A stretch of 5,736 nt of DNA, taken from NCBI GenBank assembly GCA_030452025.1, contig JAKDNC010000247.1:1-5736 (forward strand), read 5' to 3'. The translations under genes were made by a program, and so were the position numbers. Shown here one piece after another: positions 5,667 through 5,736 of the stretch (position 1 is the first letter of the stretch; every line of letters starts with the position of its first letter). Origin of the DNA: Nocardioides sp. Lineage in GTDB: Bacteria; Actinomycetota; Actinomycetes; Propionibacteriales; Nocardioidaceae. A model generated the notes under the pieces. That model was not told where the DNA came from. It saw nothing but the letters and a program-made list of their open reading frames with translations, and ran no database searches.

Positions 5667-5736
5667 TCACTCCGGACCGGTCGGGACGTGGGCCGCCGCG
5701 GCGGCCCGCAGCTTGTCCACCCCGGCGTTGACCCGT
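5667..5736 (-). CDS. C-terminal end of an unidentified upstream gene
   Basis: On the minus strand an open frame enters from the right edge and ends at TGA (5667-5669), 4 nt before the GNAT-TsaE ATG. It encodes 22 visible residues, RVNAGVDKLRAAAAAHVP followed by TGPE. The close spacing, and the GGAG of the next gene overlapping its last codons, make it very likely the preceding gene of the same operon. In many actinobacteria alanine racemase or a hydrolase precedes tsaE, but this tail does not look like the alanine racemase C-terminus and is too short to identify. Confidence 0.55.
   Translation of the reverse strand, partial: RVNAGVDKLRAAAAAHVPTGPE
5670..5673 (-). promoter_or_regulatory. Ribosome binding site of the GNAT-TsaE gene
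   Basis: GGAG on the minus strand immediately precedes the upstream gene's TGA and lies 7 nt from the ATG at 5662. It supports this start, and with it an intact N-terminal GNAT domain. Confidence 0.55.

Noticed and set aside
5690..5707. Perfect 18-bp palindrome GGGCCGCCGCGGCGGCCC
   Set aside because: It lies inside the coding end of the upstream gene and encodes a run of five Ala plus neighbours; GCC/GCG alanine codons generate such palindromes easily.
1..5736. CRISPR array, tRNA or rRNA gene, insertion sequence, phage or defence genes
   Set aside because: I read both strands and found no spaced repeats, no complete cloverleaf, no rRNA sequence, no transposase or integrase motif and no defence-protein motif.

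Overview
This is a very GC-rich window with actinobacterial codon use, GTG starts and tightly overlapping genes. The set tsaE-tsaB-rimI-tsaD in one orientation is the usual t6A (N6-threonylcarbamoyladenosine) cluster of Actinomycetota. A chromosomal origin in a high-GC actinomycete, perhaps Nocardioidaceae or a relative, is the best reading; the family-level guess is inference only.

Layout. Positions 2-1078 (+) hold the 3' part of a gene for a membrane-anchored or exported protein that looks like a beta-propeller; its start lies outside the window. Positions 1079-1567 are a convergent intergenic stretch with no gene I can support, but with several hairpins, including a nearly perfect 36-nt palindrome. 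From 1568 to the right edge everything is on the minus strand. In order of transcription: the last 22 codons of an unknown gene (5667-5736), a GNAT-TsaE fusion (4718-5662), a ten-helix TDT-family (TehA/Mae1/SLAC1) transporter (3711-4736), tsaB (3066-3701), rimI (2611-3069) and tsaD (1568-2611). Adjacent genes overlap or are separated by at most 9 nt, so they look like one operon.

How the genes work together. TsaB, TsaD and TsaE are three of the four bacterial proteins that place threonylcarbamoyl on A37 of ANN-decoding tRNAs; the fourth, TsaC/Sua5, is not here. RimI is the N-terminal protein acetyltransferase often encoded beside them. The two unusual points are the acetyltransferase domain fused to the front of TsaE, which gives two GNAT domains in one operon, and the anion/dicarboxylate-type transporter lodged between tsaE and tsaB. 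A TAATCT box placed exactly for a leaderless transcript starting at the tsaB GTG suggests a second promoter for tsaB-rimI-tsaD.

I see no wholly new system. The items most worth a second look are the GNAT-TsaE fusion, the embedded transporter, the possible leaderless tsaB promoter, and the palindrome and tandem hairpins between the convergent transcripts.
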